Positions 37,601-45,060 are shown, counted from the first letter of the stretch. The stretch is 64,000 bases of DNA from Nymphaea colorata (GCF_008831285.2 NC_045144.1:12947858-13011857); one strand, 5' to 3'. Made by a program: numbers and translations. The notes: generated from the letters alone by a model not told the origin.

Positions 37601-40600
37601 CCAACACGGGGGTTGTCTCGCGATTGTAGGTCGCTTGTGGTGTGCACGCTCCTGTGTTTGCATCCACAGGAACTATCAATGCACTTAATCGAATGTAAAT
37701 GAAATGAATGTGAATGAAGTGAATATGCTTAAATTGAATATGATGTGCGGATTGTAGCTATTGAGAGGTCCCTACATATTGTGGATTACGTGAAGGACTA
37801 CCATGACAAGATATGTGACTGCATGCGCTTATCATGTTTTCATAGTGATATGTTTTGTTATATGTTAGACTCCATATTTGAGTCTTTACTTTAGAGGTTT
37901 AGGGAATTATCTGGTTTGTTGTCATACTGCGAAGGCTAAGCCTTTCGTTGTTTACCTTTTTCAAGTTTTGGCAAACCCGTGGCAACAGGTTGATTAGATG
38001 GCTTCGCTCACATTCTATTGGGGAGATTTTGGGTCTATAGTCGTGTTGGCGCGTCATATTTTGGTCTCATTGATGTCTAGTTTCTGTTATGCACAGTGTG
38101 ACAAAAAACGTTTTTTTTTCCAAAAAAACACGAAAAAATGTGATAAATTAAATTGTCGTTTAAAACTTATAAAAAGAAGTGTTTTTTATGATAATATGAC
38201 AATTGTCAATTCTTGCTGATTGGAAACAAAGCATGTTACAAGGAACAAGGAAGAATGAGGGAAAACCATGTGGTGATTGAAAGCACGATTGAATAACAAA
38301 TCTATGAGGGATAGATGGCATCAGCAGATGGTAGTTAGATATGATGACAACAAAGGTTTGAACTAATGTCAGAAACAAATTGTTAAGGCAGACCAATATG
38401 AACTCATGTTGGGAAACAACATTGACTTTAGATTGACATAAGATATCTGATGGGAGAGCAATTGTGAATTGGCAATCAGACCTGAAAACACTTTAACCAG
38501 CAGGAATCAAGATCAAAGAATAAGACATAGGAATTATATGTAACGCGAGGCGTTTGGGCAGAGCGGGTCGGGTCAGGGTCCAGACCCGGACCCTAGCCCC
38601 ACGCGAGGGAGCCCGACGCCGTCTCTCCTCCCTCGTTTTCTCTTCTCCTTCGTTTTCCTCTTACCGTCTCCTCCTTACCCACGACCGGAACTCAGGGAAG
38701 AAGACGACGGCGGCGGCGGCGAGGGCGACGGCGACGACGGCGGCACTTGAGATGAACCCTGTCGTCCCCTGCCTCTTCCTCTCTTCTCTCTTCTTCTTCC
38801 CGTTTTCTTTTCCCTCCTCCCTCTCCCACTGTCTCTCGTCTCCCCTCTTCACCCAACGCCTCTCTCTGGCCGTCTCCCTCTTTTCTCTCGTGCCCTCTTC
38901 TCCACACAATCCCTCTCCTCACTCTCCACCGTCTCTCTCTTCTCTCCCGTCCTCTCCCCTCACTGCCTTCTTTTCCCCTTTTGACCGAACCCTCTCCCCT
39001 ATCAGTCCCCCTCCGTTTTTCTCTCTTTCTCCCTCTATTCGACCTCCCTCTCTGTCCACGCTTCACGCTCTCTCCCCATTTTCTGTTTGCTTTCTATTTT
39101 CTCCAATCAAGCACTCTCTCTCACTGATTTTCACTATTCTATCACTGTTGGATCTGATTTCAGCTTGGGGATTTGTCCTCCCCCTCGTAACAGCAATTAG
39201 AGAAGGCCTTGGTAGTGGCGGCATTGGAGGATTTTAGCCGTTTGGGGACCACTTGGACGCGTGAGGTGGCTGCCGGGAGGATTACAGCAGTTTAGACCTT
39301 CAATCAGGGGTGAGCAAGGCGAAATTGAACCTATTTTTATGATATATTTTTCTTGGGAACGCGTATAATTATTGTTTGAGCATGCTAGAGCTTAGAATTG
39401 ATTATTTGGAGCACATGTTAGTGATTTCGTTTTTGGGGGAAAGCTTGCAATTATGTTGGAAAGCGAAGATTCATATTTTGGATGATTATTTAAGCTTGAT
39501 GGATTAATTTTCGAAGCATTAGGGGAAACATGGTAGGATTTGTGAGGTTGTGGGGAAGATTTAGGACCGTTTTAGTGAGCTTGTAGCACGCGTTTTTGTG
39601 AACGGGTGCATCTTGGAGTTAAATAGGGATAACGTACATAAGTTGGATGTATCTTTGGGGTTGACGCCTTGATTTAAGAAAAAGAGAGTTTTGAGAAAGG
39701 CGTTAGTGATAGACGGATTGAGGGCTTTGAGTTTTGGCATCTATTGGCACGGCTAGAAGTTGGGAAGTGACCTATTGGAGAACTTGTGGGTCGACACTAC
39801 CCGTCGACACCCTCTTGAGGCGATGACACGTGCCTCAATGATTTTGTTTTGTTTTTGTTTAAATTGTTGAGGTATGTAGTAGGAATCTTATCTTGTGTTT
39901 GTGTTTGCAGGTACACCGGGTACGTCCCGTCGACCTTGAGCTACCGGATTCGAAGCTCGAGGCATTTTGAAGATTCTTGTGAACGCGCCTCAGGTATGGC
40001 GACATTCCAGGCAAATCCCTGCCTGGGCAAGTGAATGAATGCGTGTTCCTAGGATCATGAGATCCTAGGATTTGTGATGTGAATTGATTGAGTGTTCCGT
40101 GATGTGTGTATGCATGTACATAAATTGATATATGATATGAATTGTTTTGATAATGTTACGCATTTGCATGTTCATGCTAGAATTGATAACTGTTTAGGAC
40201 AGATGAGGCGGGGTATCGAGTCGAGTGTCTCCTCGACCCCAATTGTGCATTAGAAAGCATTCTAGAATGATAACTGCATAGGACAGCTACGAGCCCACCA
40301 CAGATTGAGACTACTCTCTGTGGTTTGGCTAAGTTTTCAAAGATGTGATTGTTATGATGATGAATGTGAATGTTATGTTTATTGAATACCCATTGCCGCG
40401 GGCAATGATGCAAATGTTTGTACAGTGGGTAGTTGTACCCATATTGTTATGACGGCTAGCCAAAACTGTTGTGGTTATGTGTAACCCTCGTGTGGAGGCA
40501 ATTGGAGGTGTGGGTTCACTCGTGAAGTGAACCAACCTCATGAGCCAGCCAGTTAATTGTGTTTGTGCAAGTATAAGTATAAGAATGAAAGAATAAGAGA

Positions 40601-43600
40601 TGAGAGGCCAGTGGGATGTGACTATGTGTATGGGAGTTGTCCCGCTTTTGCCATTGGTCTCGCCTGTTCGGAGCGCAGGCGGTGCAAGGCCCCAGGGTAC
40701 TGTTGTGTGATGTGCTTGGAGCGTAGGCTCCCGCCTTCCCAACCTGGGTGTCCTAGGGAAGGCTGAGTATCTCTCCTTGGAATTCACACATCCATGGATG
40801 AGTGCTCTACCGCTGCAGCGGATAGATGGATTCATACTGTTCTGGGCCACCACGGGGGTTGTCTCTCGGCTGTGGGCCGCCCGCGGTGTGCACGTGCCTG
40901 TGTTTGCACCCACAGGAACTGTAAATTCACTGATAGTAATGAAACTGAAATGTATGTGATTGAAATGTACAGTTGGACTGTAAGGCTATATAAAATGGAA
41001 AGTTTGCCCCATTGTTTTGAATTGCTTGGCTCATTTCTTTTTGAACTGATGTGTAGTCACACCTCAATGTTGGAGTTAAAAAAAAAAAAAATGGTTGTGT
41101 GTCAAAAAGGTCGGGGTGTGACATTATAAGTGAGAATATCAGAGATAAAGTGGGGCAAAGCCCAGATAAGATAAGAGAACCAGGAACAGAAAAATTTCCT
41201 GACTGAAAAAACAAATTTTAGATTTCTTTGAGCATACCTTTTGGAGAAGTCCATGAACTGGCTTTGGTACCACAAAAATATTTGAGTATAAACTGGATAA
41301 AGCTGCCATAGTTCAAGTTCAGAAAAAAAGAAGAAAGAAGAGAAAAAAGTGCACGAAAGGGAGGTGGCAACCGCTCCTATCATAGCCCTTGTTGACATAT
41401 GTTGTAAATGAGTCACCTGTTCGGGTCTGGGTCTCGGCCTGATCTAGTGTGTTATCCTGTTATGGCCCTACCCAACCTTTGTAATCCTTAATTTTCAGTG
41501 TGTGATTGAAATATTGAAGAGAGAGTGTGTCTGGCTGCTAGTGGGCACCAGTCCTCCTCACCCGTGGTTTTTTCCCTCTAGTTGAGGGGTTTTCCACGTG
41601 GAATCTGTGCTTGGCGACTGTTCTATTCCTTTTGTGTTTCAACAGCCCTCATAACCCTAGCTCATCAATAAAATATGTAAATATGTACACCATTTACATG
41701 GACAGACATATTCTTAGGACATAAGATGTTTTACATATTGTAGTTCTAATTATGTCACACAGGTACAGGGTGTGGGTGCAGTAATTTTCAAAAAGATTGG
41801 GAACAGGTGTGGCAGGAGTATATAAATATGCATAATTTGTTATATAATTGATTAATTATTTAACATTATATATATACAATTATACATACATATATATATA
41901 TATATATATCTTTTATATATACATATATATATCTTCTACTTATAATTATTTTTAATTATTTTTACTTTTTGTTAGATGACACAAGGTTGTCAAATAACAT
42001 CCTGGTCGCCCCCTTTCTGAAAGGAAGACAGTTCATCCATTTTTTTCAAAAGGGATTAGGAGGATAACAGGGACAATAGACTGTCATACCTATTTAAAAG
42101 GGATTAAAGGAGAAGAGGGTGTTGTCCTTTTATTTCCTTTAAAAAAGTGTGAGAGAAAGCTAGAAAGAGTGTGTGCCATGAGTGAAAAAGAAAGAGAGAC
42201 ATAGGGGGGAAAGAGAGAGAAAGGCAAAAACAAAAAGGAAGGAAACAAACGGAAGAGACAGAGAGAGAGAAAGAGAGGAGGAGGACAAGACAGGAAAAAT
42301 GGGAAAATTTTCTTTTACTGTGTGGGAGGTGTGCTGTCAACAGCGCCCTACTCGGTCAAGTAGAGTTGGTACCACATCTGTTCCACAGCCCATACACGTG
42401 CCCGCAACCACGTTGACTCAGGTGCAAACAAAATTTTGAAGCAACCACTATCACATAGAACTCAGCCATGTCCATCAAGTATACTAAAGGATTGAATGTG
42501 TTTAGACCTAGACAAGTTTTGCCTACATCCTAGATCCAAGACATGTTTGGTCTATCTCCATGTCTGATCGGGCTCTGCCATAAAAAACTTAAGTATACTC
42601 GAACTTTACCAACAGAAACTAAATCTGCCCCAATCAATTGGAGATTTAACTCGAAAGCAGATCGACAACCCTAATGAAGGCCACTCCAACTAAAAGCTGA
42701 TGTAAATGATATTGTCTAGAACCTTTTAGATTGTGTTAAAAAAAACAGTTGATGTTAGAGTCCTTTTCCAATTACATATTATTCCTTGTCAACATCTCAT
42801 GTTGAAATTTGTCCCGATAGCTATCGGAAATATGTGTGCACCAACTGTTGGCAACATCAACATAACATATAGGTATTTACAACATTAGGAAACAAAAAAG
42901 GATGCGCCTACTGTTGGAAAGTTAGAAAACAGGACTAAGCCACGACTAATTGAGAAAGCATATTTAATCCAAGTAACAACATATATAAGAATGGGGAAAC
43001 CAGTAGGAAAGTAATTACCAAACGCCGGAACAAATAAGTCCATGTGAGATAATACACAGCATCTTCTTTATTACAGATGGTACCAGAAACAATCTCAGCA
43101 TTGATATTATCGTGCAACTGGTCCTTCAGACTGCTCTCCACTGGAAATGGCTCATATAAGAACTGGAGAACAAAAAGTTAGTATGACTTGCCCAACTGGC
43201 AAAAGAAGACAACATTCTTCTTGGCAGCATAAGTACCTTTTTGTAGAAACTCTTTTTTGGCTCATGAACAAGAATGACAGCCTTTCCTTGCTGATCATAC
43301 TGTGGTCGACCTGCACGGCCCATCATTTGCAAGATATCTGTAATTGGGAAGTCAACATATCTCTTTGCCTTCCCATCATAGAATTCAGTTCCCTGAAAAA
43401 AAGACAGAGGCAGCTAGTCAGATAAAAAGGTCAGTGCTTTAGCTTTTAAACATAGACAAAAGTGAAACCTGTCACCTTTATTATCACCAGATGTGCTGGC
43501 AGATTCACGCCCCATGCTAGAGTGCTTGTACTGACCAAGACCTATAACAATTGCAAGTTTTTAGCCAAAAGCAGACAAAAAAACTTCAGATACTAAAAAG

Positions 43601-44078
43601 CTGCAAACCTATTGAAAAAAAGAGGGTGGGGTGAAGAAAATTGATGACATCAACCTGGATCCTGTTGTTCCCGAACATCTCCTCAACCAAAGCTCTATCT
43701 TTATCATTTAAACCAGCATGGTGCAAACCAATGCCAAACTGCAAAGTATGCCTTAAACTAAGATCCTTAACCTGAACAAGGACCATCTGCAGCTCTTCCT
43801 CTGGCATATTCAAGAACTGCCTCGGCCGCTCATCAGAAGCAGCAAACTGTGAAATTTACACTTAGTGAAGCAGCTGCCAGAAGCTCACAAAGAAAATAGT
43901 CATTTTTGTGAATCAGTACACTTTTTACCTGAATGAGATCTAGTGCCGTCAGCCTCGTTTGACGGCGGGATGACACAAATATAAGAACAGGTTTGGTAGG
44001 TGAGTGAGTACAAATGGCTGCATAAGAAGGTTTATTCATGCCATTCATCCGTGGACAATAAAATTTCCCAGGGTACCC
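397..44078 (-). CDS. ASCC3: ASCC3/DExH14-type Ski2-like helicase gene, 13 internal exons, both ends outside the window
   Basis: Thirteen exons on the minus strand join into 575 codons without a stop, all with GT donors and AG acceptors and consistent phase. Residues 1-236 hold the second RecA-like domain of a Ski2-like cassette: motif IV region [28 protein letters not shown], motif [18 protein letters not shown] and motif [15 protein letters not shown] winged helix and then a Sec63 region follow (e.g. [18 protein letters not shown]), then a beta-rich C-terminal stretch ([16 protein letters not shown]). Wording such as GIGLHHAGL and PVRHNE fits ASCC3 better than the paralogue Brr2. In other eukaryotes ASCC3/Slh1 is a 3'-5' helicase of the ASCC complex, acting in alkylation repair and in splitting collided ribosomes; the plant role is inferred. 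The first cassette and the Walker motifs lie right of the window; the last exon(s) lie left. Introns of 11.5, 9.6 and 19.7 kb are packed with retrotransposons. Confidence 0.93.
594..743 (-). CDS. ASCC3: ASCC3-like exon 12 (Sec63 to C-terminal beta domain)
   Basis: 150 bp, 50 codons, phase 0. It encodes residues 482-531, starting [17 protein letters not shown] and ending RAFAPRFPK, a motif conserved in ASCC3 proteins. The acceptor CAG is at 746-744 and the donor GT at 593-592. The acceptor was chosen because it joins exon 11 (ending SLIVQ) in frame at the expected place. The partner exon lies 19.7 kb away. Confidence 0.88.
1321..1380. repeat. (TA)n(TG)n microsatellite
   Basis: Five TA units are followed by about 23 TG units with one interruption near the right end. 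It directly abuts the proposed start of the C1 LTR. Confidence 0.95.
1381..2043 (+). mobile_element. C1: copia remnant (LTR, primer site, leader)
   Basis: A candidate LTR runs from TGTTAAAAATTC at 1381 to CTCCAACA at 1562 (182 bp). It is followed at once by TGGTATCATAGC (1563-1574), a one-mismatch version of the plant tRNA-iMet primer site. The next roughly 470 bp, with a CTT/CTC-rich stretch at 1600-1655, would be the untranslated leader. No gag or pol follows, because the element is cut off where X1 begins. The left LTR boundary is inferred only from the TG start next to the microsatellite. Confidence 0.55.
2044..3687 (+). repeat. X1: LX family copy, 5'-truncated, with internal duplication
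   Basis: The right end is complete (GGTCGGGGTGTGACA at 3673-3687), with a poly-A run at about 3641 and TATATAAAT at 3546-3554. The left end is missing. The GC-rich core (GCGCAGGCGGTGCAAGGCCC and flanks) occurs twice, near 2190 and near 2808. At about 2414 the first copy jumps from the CACCCACAGGA motif back to the upstream CGCAGATCGAGACTACTC motif, so the copy is a recombinant or tandem duplication. The short ORFs in it are not conserved in frame between copies. Confidence 0.85.
3688..3989 (+). repeat. X2, left part: LX copy interrupted by X3
   Basis: This is the LX mid-region with its usual motifs: GTCGACACTAACCGTCGACA, then TGCAGGTACAGCGGACACGT, then CATTCCAGGCAAAT. It ends in GCCAA, the left copy of the X3 target duplication. 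It resumes at 12592. Confidence 0.8.
6748..7033 (-). repeat. C2 3' LTR
   Basis: In element sense it runs TGTTAG...CTACA. About 25 nt from its start is a perfect hairpin, CCGGGTCCA/TGGACCCGG with a 4-nt loop (6988-7009). The first six bases also supply the TAG stop of the pol frame (7030-7028). Confidence 0.93.
7028..11339 (-). pseudogene. C2 Gag-Pol polyprotein, one frameshift in reverse transcriptase
   Basis: The first frame (11339-8370, 989 aa) holds Gag, a CCHC knuckle ([14 protein letters not shown], aa 257-270), protease DSG (358-360), integrase HHCC (H494, H499, C523, C526), integrase triad D553, D616, E652, and the start of RT. Near 8386-8387 there is one extra base compared with the family pattern around [11 protein letters not shown]; the frame then ends at TAA. 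The second frame (from about 8385 to 7028) holds the rest of RT (YVDD about 107 aa in) and RNase H ([17 protein letters not shown]). The start is the first ATG before the Gag homology; a second ATG four codons on is possible. It copies the element's RNA into DNA and integrates it; this copy cannot make a full polyprotein by itself. Confidence 0.92.
11340..11746 (-). other. C2 primer site and leader
   Basis: The primer site lies at 11743-11731 just inside the 5' LTR. The leader is very GC-rich, with GGCGGC runs, and ORFs read in it are low-complexity shadows. Confidence 0.75.
11747..12032 (-). repeat. C2 5' LTR
   Basis: 286 bp, matching the 3' LTR except for G to A on the + strand at 12008, which breaks the outermost but one pair of the GGGTCC/GGACCC hairpin. 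Confidence 0.93.
13188..13650 (-). repeat. C3 3' LTR with a 47-bp tandem array
   Basis: Four units of 47 bp start at 13390, 13437, 13484 and 13531 (each beginning GAATCCTAGGAGA or GAAACCTAAGAGA on the + strand), with a fifth partial unit at 13598. By position they lie in U3, where such arrays often act as enhancers. A GA microsatellite (about 13257-13286) and an A run (13219-13235) lie near the left end. Confidence 0.9.
13645..16280 (-). CDS. C3 integrase (catalytic core)-RT-RNase H fragment, open
   Basis: One uninterrupted frame. Coding homology begins at the inverted-LTR junction with [11 protein letters not shown], giving the first integrase aspartate. QCDGGGEY and GVVERKHRH give the second aspartate and the glutamate. 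RT follows with YVDDIVITG and [13 protein letters not shown], then RNase H with [22 protein letters not shown] and the C-terminal QLEGGC. The stop TAA comes from the first bases of the 3' LTR. The first internal ATG is at 16248, but that is not a natural start because the integrase zinc region, protease and knuckle are gone. RT and RNase H motifs look intact. Confidence 0.9.
16281..16716 (+). repeat. Inverted copy of the C3 LTR inside C3
   Basis: It reads in the opposite sense to C3, from AAAATATAAATCC (lacking only the TGTT end) to TTTCTATCA. It includes the 47-bp units, the CT run (16636-16662) and the TATAAATAGAGG promoter-like stretch. It joins gag on one side and integrase on the other, with the coding sequence between them deleted. 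Confidence 0.9.
16717..17498 (-). CDS. C3 Gag fragment
   Basis: It starts at ATG 17498 ([17 protein letters not shown]) and shows the copia Gag pattern [33 protein letters not shown]. The frame runs about 260 residues, then passes into the inverted LTR and ends in arginine/glutamate-rich nonsense. The CCHC knuckle is absent. Confidence 0.88.
17720..18180 (-). repeat. C3 5' LTR
   Basis: 461 bp, near-identical to the 3' LTR, including the 47-bp array (about 17920-18110). It is adjacent to the primer site at 17706-17719. Confidence 0.92.
19353..20471 (-). other. Old intron sequence with a short inverted repeat
   Basis: AT-rich with A runs and no coding signal. A 17-bp perfect inverted repeat, CAGTTGACTGTTGAACT (19903-19919) and its complement (19943-19959), is separated by 23 nt. 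Confidence 0.6.
20472..20645 (-). CDS. ASCC3: ASCC3-like exon 11 (Sec63 region)
   Basis: 174 bp, 58 codons, phase 0, residues 424-481. It begins [20 protein letters not shown], continues with a helix-hairpin-helix-like [15 protein letters not shown] and ends SLIVQ. The acceptor AG is at 20647-20646 and the donor GT at 20471-20470. It stands alone between two giant introns. Confidence 0.92.
21120..24135 (+). repeat. X4: full-length LX copy, target duplication GAAGC
   Basis: 3,016 bp from TGTAACGCGCG to GGTCGGGGTGTGACA, flanked by GAAGC (21115-21119 and 24136-24140). It has the LX order: GGGTCC-type motif near 21160, CT-rich tract (21340-21600), GTCGACACTACCTGTCGATA block, TCCTAGGATC...GGATCCTAGG near-palindrome (22580-22602), GC-rich core (23180-23500) and A-rich end. 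It inserted directly into host intron, so it is a good type copy. No internal retrotransposon genes are present. Confidence 0.92.
25152..25391 (+). repeat. C4 5' LTR
   Basis: 240 bp from TGTTGACGTGCTG to TTTCTACA. About 30 nt in is a GGGTCTGGGTCTGGACCC motif. It belongs to the same LTR family as the solo LTR C7 (shared start TGTTGAC and the GGCTGCTAGTGGGC motif). Confidence 0.88.
25979..28847 (+). repeat. X5: full-length LX copy inside C4, target duplication TGATC
   Basis: 2,869 bp from TGTAATGCTCG to GGGGTATGACA. TGATC lies at 25974-25978 and 28848-28852. It carries the perfect GGGTCC...GGACCC motif near 26016 and all later LX landmarks. It was inserted into the C4 leader, so it is younger than C4. 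Confidence 0.92.
29110..30074 (+). pseudogene. C4 Gag with frameshift
   Basis: Starting at ATG 29110 ([17 protein letters not shown]), the first frame runs through [12 protein letters not shown] one-base loss near 29213-29219 then shifts to the frame that carries the rest of Gag to a TAG at 30072-30074 (for example [44 protein letters not shown]). The zinc knuckle is degraded: [14 protein letters not shown] has Y where the second cysteine is expected. This protein would package element RNA; the copy is dead. Confidence 0.88.
30228..30395 (-). CDS. ASCC3: ASCC3-like exon 10 (Sec63 region)
   Basis: 168 bp, 56 codons, phase 0, residues 368-423. It contains [18 protein letters not shown] and the conserved [10 protein letters not shown], ending HLLQMVMQ. 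The acceptor AG is at 30397-30396 and the donor GT at 30227-30226. It is separated from exon 9 by 120 bp. Confidence 0.95.
30516..30611 (-). CDS. ASCC3: ASCC3-like exon 9
   Basis: 96 bp, 32 codons, phase 0, residues 336-367, from [18 protein letters not shown] to [12 protein letters not shown]. The second motif is typical of ASCC3 and Brr2 Sec63 regions. The acceptor AG is at 30613-30612 and the donor GT at 30515-30514. Confidence 0.95.
30612..31034 (-). other. Intron between exons 8 and 9 (423 bp)
   Basis: The only mid-sized intron. It holds a near-duplicate CAGATTCTGATTGTCTATAG / CAGATTGTGATTGTCTGTAG pair (about 30700-30780) and A/T runs. No mobile element is seen. Confidence 0.7.
31035..31097 (-). 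CDS. ASCC3: ASCC3-like exon 8
   Basis: 63 bp, 21 codons, phase 0, residues 315-335, ending [11 protein letters not shown], a signature that helps separate ASCC3 from unrelated helicases. The acceptor AG is at 31099-31098 and the donor GT at 31034-31033. Confidence 0.95.
31186..31351 (-). CDS. ASCC3: ASCC3-like exon 7 (winged helix to Sec63)
   Basis: 166 bp. It completes the arginine codon begun in exon 6 and adds 55 codons (residues 259-314), including [19 protein letters not shown] and [17 protein letters not shown], the start of the Sec63 region. The acceptor AG is at 31353-31352 and the donor GT at 31185-31184. Confidence 0.95.
31427..31494 (-). CDS. ASCC3: ASCC3-like exon 6 (winged helix)
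   Basis: 68 bp, 22 codons plus two bases, residues 237-258. It encodes [20 protein letters not shown], the conserved continuation of TYLFRR from exon 5, which lies 11.5 kb upstream. The acceptor AG is at 31496-31495 and the donor GT at 31426-31425. Confidence 0.93.
31729..31982 (-). repeat. C5 3' LTR
   Basis: In element sense it begins TGTTAAGACGTGATGG at 31982. The other boundary (31729, TGTGAGATTC on the + strand) is a guess from the TG/CA rule, because there is no second LTR to compare. Confidence 0.6.
31977..32189 (-). pseudogene. C5 RNase H, C-terminal part
   Basis: It encodes [20 protein letters not shown] through to QLEGEC, the copia RNase H C-terminus, with the TAA stop supplied by the LTR start. 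It is joined by homology to the block at 37308-37600 across the C6 insertion. The gene is broken by that insertion. Confidence 0.85.
32190..32356 (+). repeat. C6 5' LTR
   Basis: 167 bp, TGTTAAGACGTG...TTTATCA, with a CTATATAAAGAGG promoter-like box near 32290. Confidence 0.94.
32907..37128 (+). pseudogene. C6 Gag-Pol polyprotein, one stop and one frameshift
   Basis: It starts at ATG 32907 ([13 protein letters not shown]). Gag is followed by a CCHC knuckle ([14 protein letters not shown]), protease [12 protein letters not shown], integrase ([25 protein letters not shown]), RT ([11 protein letters not shown]) and RNase H ([18 protein letters not shown]). A TAG at 34893-34895 replaces the conserved tryptophan after HVPHSY, and a two-base loss at about 36621-36630 shifts frame before RNase H. 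The stop TGA overlaps the purine tract. The leader (32369-32906) has no other gene. Confidence 0.93.
37136..37302 (+). repeat. C6 3' LTR
   Basis: 167 bp. It starts TGTGAAG where the 5' LTR has TGTTAAG, and differs at two further internal positions. Confidence 0.94.
37308..37600 (-). pseudogene. C5 RNase H, N-terminal part
   Basis: It encodes [19 protein letters not shown] and [11 protein letters not shown], the copia RNase H region just before the block at 32189. It has a frame disturbance after the AEAKYM motif and is cut off at about 37600. Confidence 0.82.
37601..38103 (+). repeat. X6: LX fragment
   Basis: It runs from the end of the GC-rich core (CACGGGGGTTGTCTCGCG) through the TTTTGGCAAACCCG and TGGGGAGATTTTGGG blocks. 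It stops near TTCTGTTATGCACAG; a following TGTGACA (38097-38103) may be the LX end after an internal deletion. Confidence 0.75.
38539..41123 (+). repeat. X7: LX copy with internal deletion, target duplication TTATA
   Basis: 2,585 bp from TGTAACGCGAGG to GGTCGGGGTGTGACA. TTATA lies at 38534-38538 and 41124-41128. It carries the perfect GGGTCC/GGACCC motif near 38575 and a CT tract (38760-39120). The TTTTGGCGGACCCGG block near the right end is deleted (junction near 40970), which explains the shorter length. CTATATAAAATGG near 40985 keeps the promoter-like position. Confidence 0.92.
41390..41644 (+). repeat. C7: solo copia LTR, target duplication GCCCT
   Basis: 255 bp from TGTTGACATATG to GTTTCAACA, with GCCCT at 41385-41389 and 41645-41649. 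It aligns with the C4 LTR along its length. The single LTR with an intact duplication indicates recombination between two LTRs and loss of the interior. Confidence 0.92.
43019..43162 (-). CDS. ASCC3: ASCC3-like exon 5
   Basis: 144 bp, 48 codons, phase 0, residues 189-236: [16 protein letters not shown], then [15 protein letters not shown] and WTYLFRRL. This is the post-RecA2 linker and start of the winged helix. The acceptor AG is at 43164-43163 and the donor GT at 43018-43017. Confidence 0.95.
43237..43392 (-). CDS. ASCC3: ASCC3-like exon 4 (helicase motif VI)
   Basis: 156 bp, 52 codons, phase 0, residues 137-188. It contains [19 protein letters not shown] and motif [14 protein letters not shown], whose arginines contact ATP, then [14 protein letters not shown]. 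The acceptor AG is at 43394-43393 and the donor GT at 43236-43235. Confidence 0.97.
43476..43541 (-). CDS. ASCC3: ASCC3-like exon 3 (helicase motif V)
   Basis: 66 bp, 22 codons, phase 0, residues 115-136: [20 protein letters not shown] then IK, the canonical motif V. The acceptor AG is at 43543-43542 and the donor GT at 43475-43474. Confidence 0.97.
43655..43846 (-). CDS. ASCC3: ASCC3-like exon 2
   Basis: 192 bp, 64 codons, phase 0, residues 51-114. It has [19 protein letters not shown] and the [19 protein letters not shown] motif that precedes motif V in Ski2-like helicases. The acceptor AG is at 43848-43847 and the donor GT at 43654-43653. Confidence 0.97.
43929..44078 (-). CDS. ASCC3: ASCC3-like exon 1 of those visible (motif IV)
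   Basis: 150 bp, 50 codons, residues 1-50, from [17 protein letters not shown] to [19 protein letters not shown]. This is the start of the second RecA domain. The acceptor CTGCAG precedes it at 44084-44079. Earlier exons were not found before the right edge. Confidence 0.95.
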
Positions 44079-44546
44079 CTGCAGCAGAAGAAAGATGTCA
44101 CAACCAGTGTCAGCAAATTCAAGTCAGCAAAAAATTATTTGATTATCTTTGTTATTCAAAAGTAATATAACTTTAAGTAGCAAAATAACTCGAGTTCGTT
44201 AGGTGACATGAAAAGTTGGCAAAGCAGGTGAGTCGACTTGGGAATCTCTTGAGTCAGACTCATATCACCAAGGGCCTGGATCAGGAGTCCAGCACTGGCC
44301 CAAATGCCACTGAATCATACAGGACTCAGTTCTTGATCAGATGAATCAGCTGAATTGGTTGAATCGGGTTGATACACCCAATTCTAGACTGTTCCATTCA
44401 ACGCCATTCTGACTATTACTTAAAATCACTCACAAACAATGAAATGAGCTATAGTTGTTTATAAGAAATAAACTAATGTAACACATGATGTATATAAGTC
44501 ATCATTTTGTAGTTGAGTTCATAAACTATAGTTATTTGATTGTATA
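44079..44546 (-). other. Host intron left of X8, start of a >19.9 kb intron
   Basis: AT-rich with no coding signal; a search for the helicase segment expected before GYPGKFY found nothing. Everything from 44547 to 64000 is mobile DNA in this same intron. Confidence 0.65.
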
Positions 44547-44797
44547 CGTAACGTTCAGCATTTTCGCAGGTCAGCTTGGGATCAGAGTCCAGACTCAGTC
44601 CCAAACTCCACCTGCGTGAAGAGGAAGGCCCGATGTTGGGACCCTCCCTCTTCATCTCTCTCGCTGTTGGGTTTTGATGCAGAGGAACATGAGGCAGAAG
44701 AAGGAGCTGCAGAAGGAGAGGCAGCAGCGGCGGAGGTGGAGGACGGCAATGCTGAGATAAGCCATCCTCCCGACCGAATCTCTCTTTGTTCTTATCG

Positions 44798-45060
44798 CAT
44801 TCTCGCCCTCTGCTCTCTCTCCCACTAGCCTCCTCTCGCTCCCGTCTCTCGTTCTTGCACTCTGCTCTCTCTCCCGCCAGCATTCTCTCACTCTCACTGT
44901 CTCTCATTCTCGCCCTCTGCTCTCTCTCCCGCTAGCCTCCTCTCGCTCTCACCGTCTCTCGTTCTTGCACTCTGCTCTCTCTCTCCCGCCAGCATTCTCT
45001 CACTGTCTCTCATTCTCGCCCTCTACTCTCTCTCCCACCAGTGTTCTCTCCCCCTCACGG
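44798..45060 (+). repeat. 107-bp tandem repeat in the X8 CT-rich tract
   Basis: About 2.4 units start with CATTCTCGCCCTCT at 44798, 44905 and 45011. This is local slippage or duplication in a pyrimidine-rich stretch. Confidence 0.85.

Larger units (their letters stand above)
31495..43018 (-). other. Giant intron between exons 5 and 6 (11,524 bp)
   Basis: It contains C5 split by C6, then X6, X7 and C7. The remaining host-like stretches are 31495-31728, 38104-38534, 41129-41384 and 41650-43018. They are AT-rich; 41840-41960 has TA/TATA runs and 42180-42300 is purine-rich (GA). I see no gene in them. Confidence 0.85.

Noticed and set aside
43237-44078. Brr2 (U5 snRNP helicase) as identity of the host gene
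   Set aside because: Motif wording ([33 protein letters not shown]) fits the ASCC3 branch better. An alignment would settle it.
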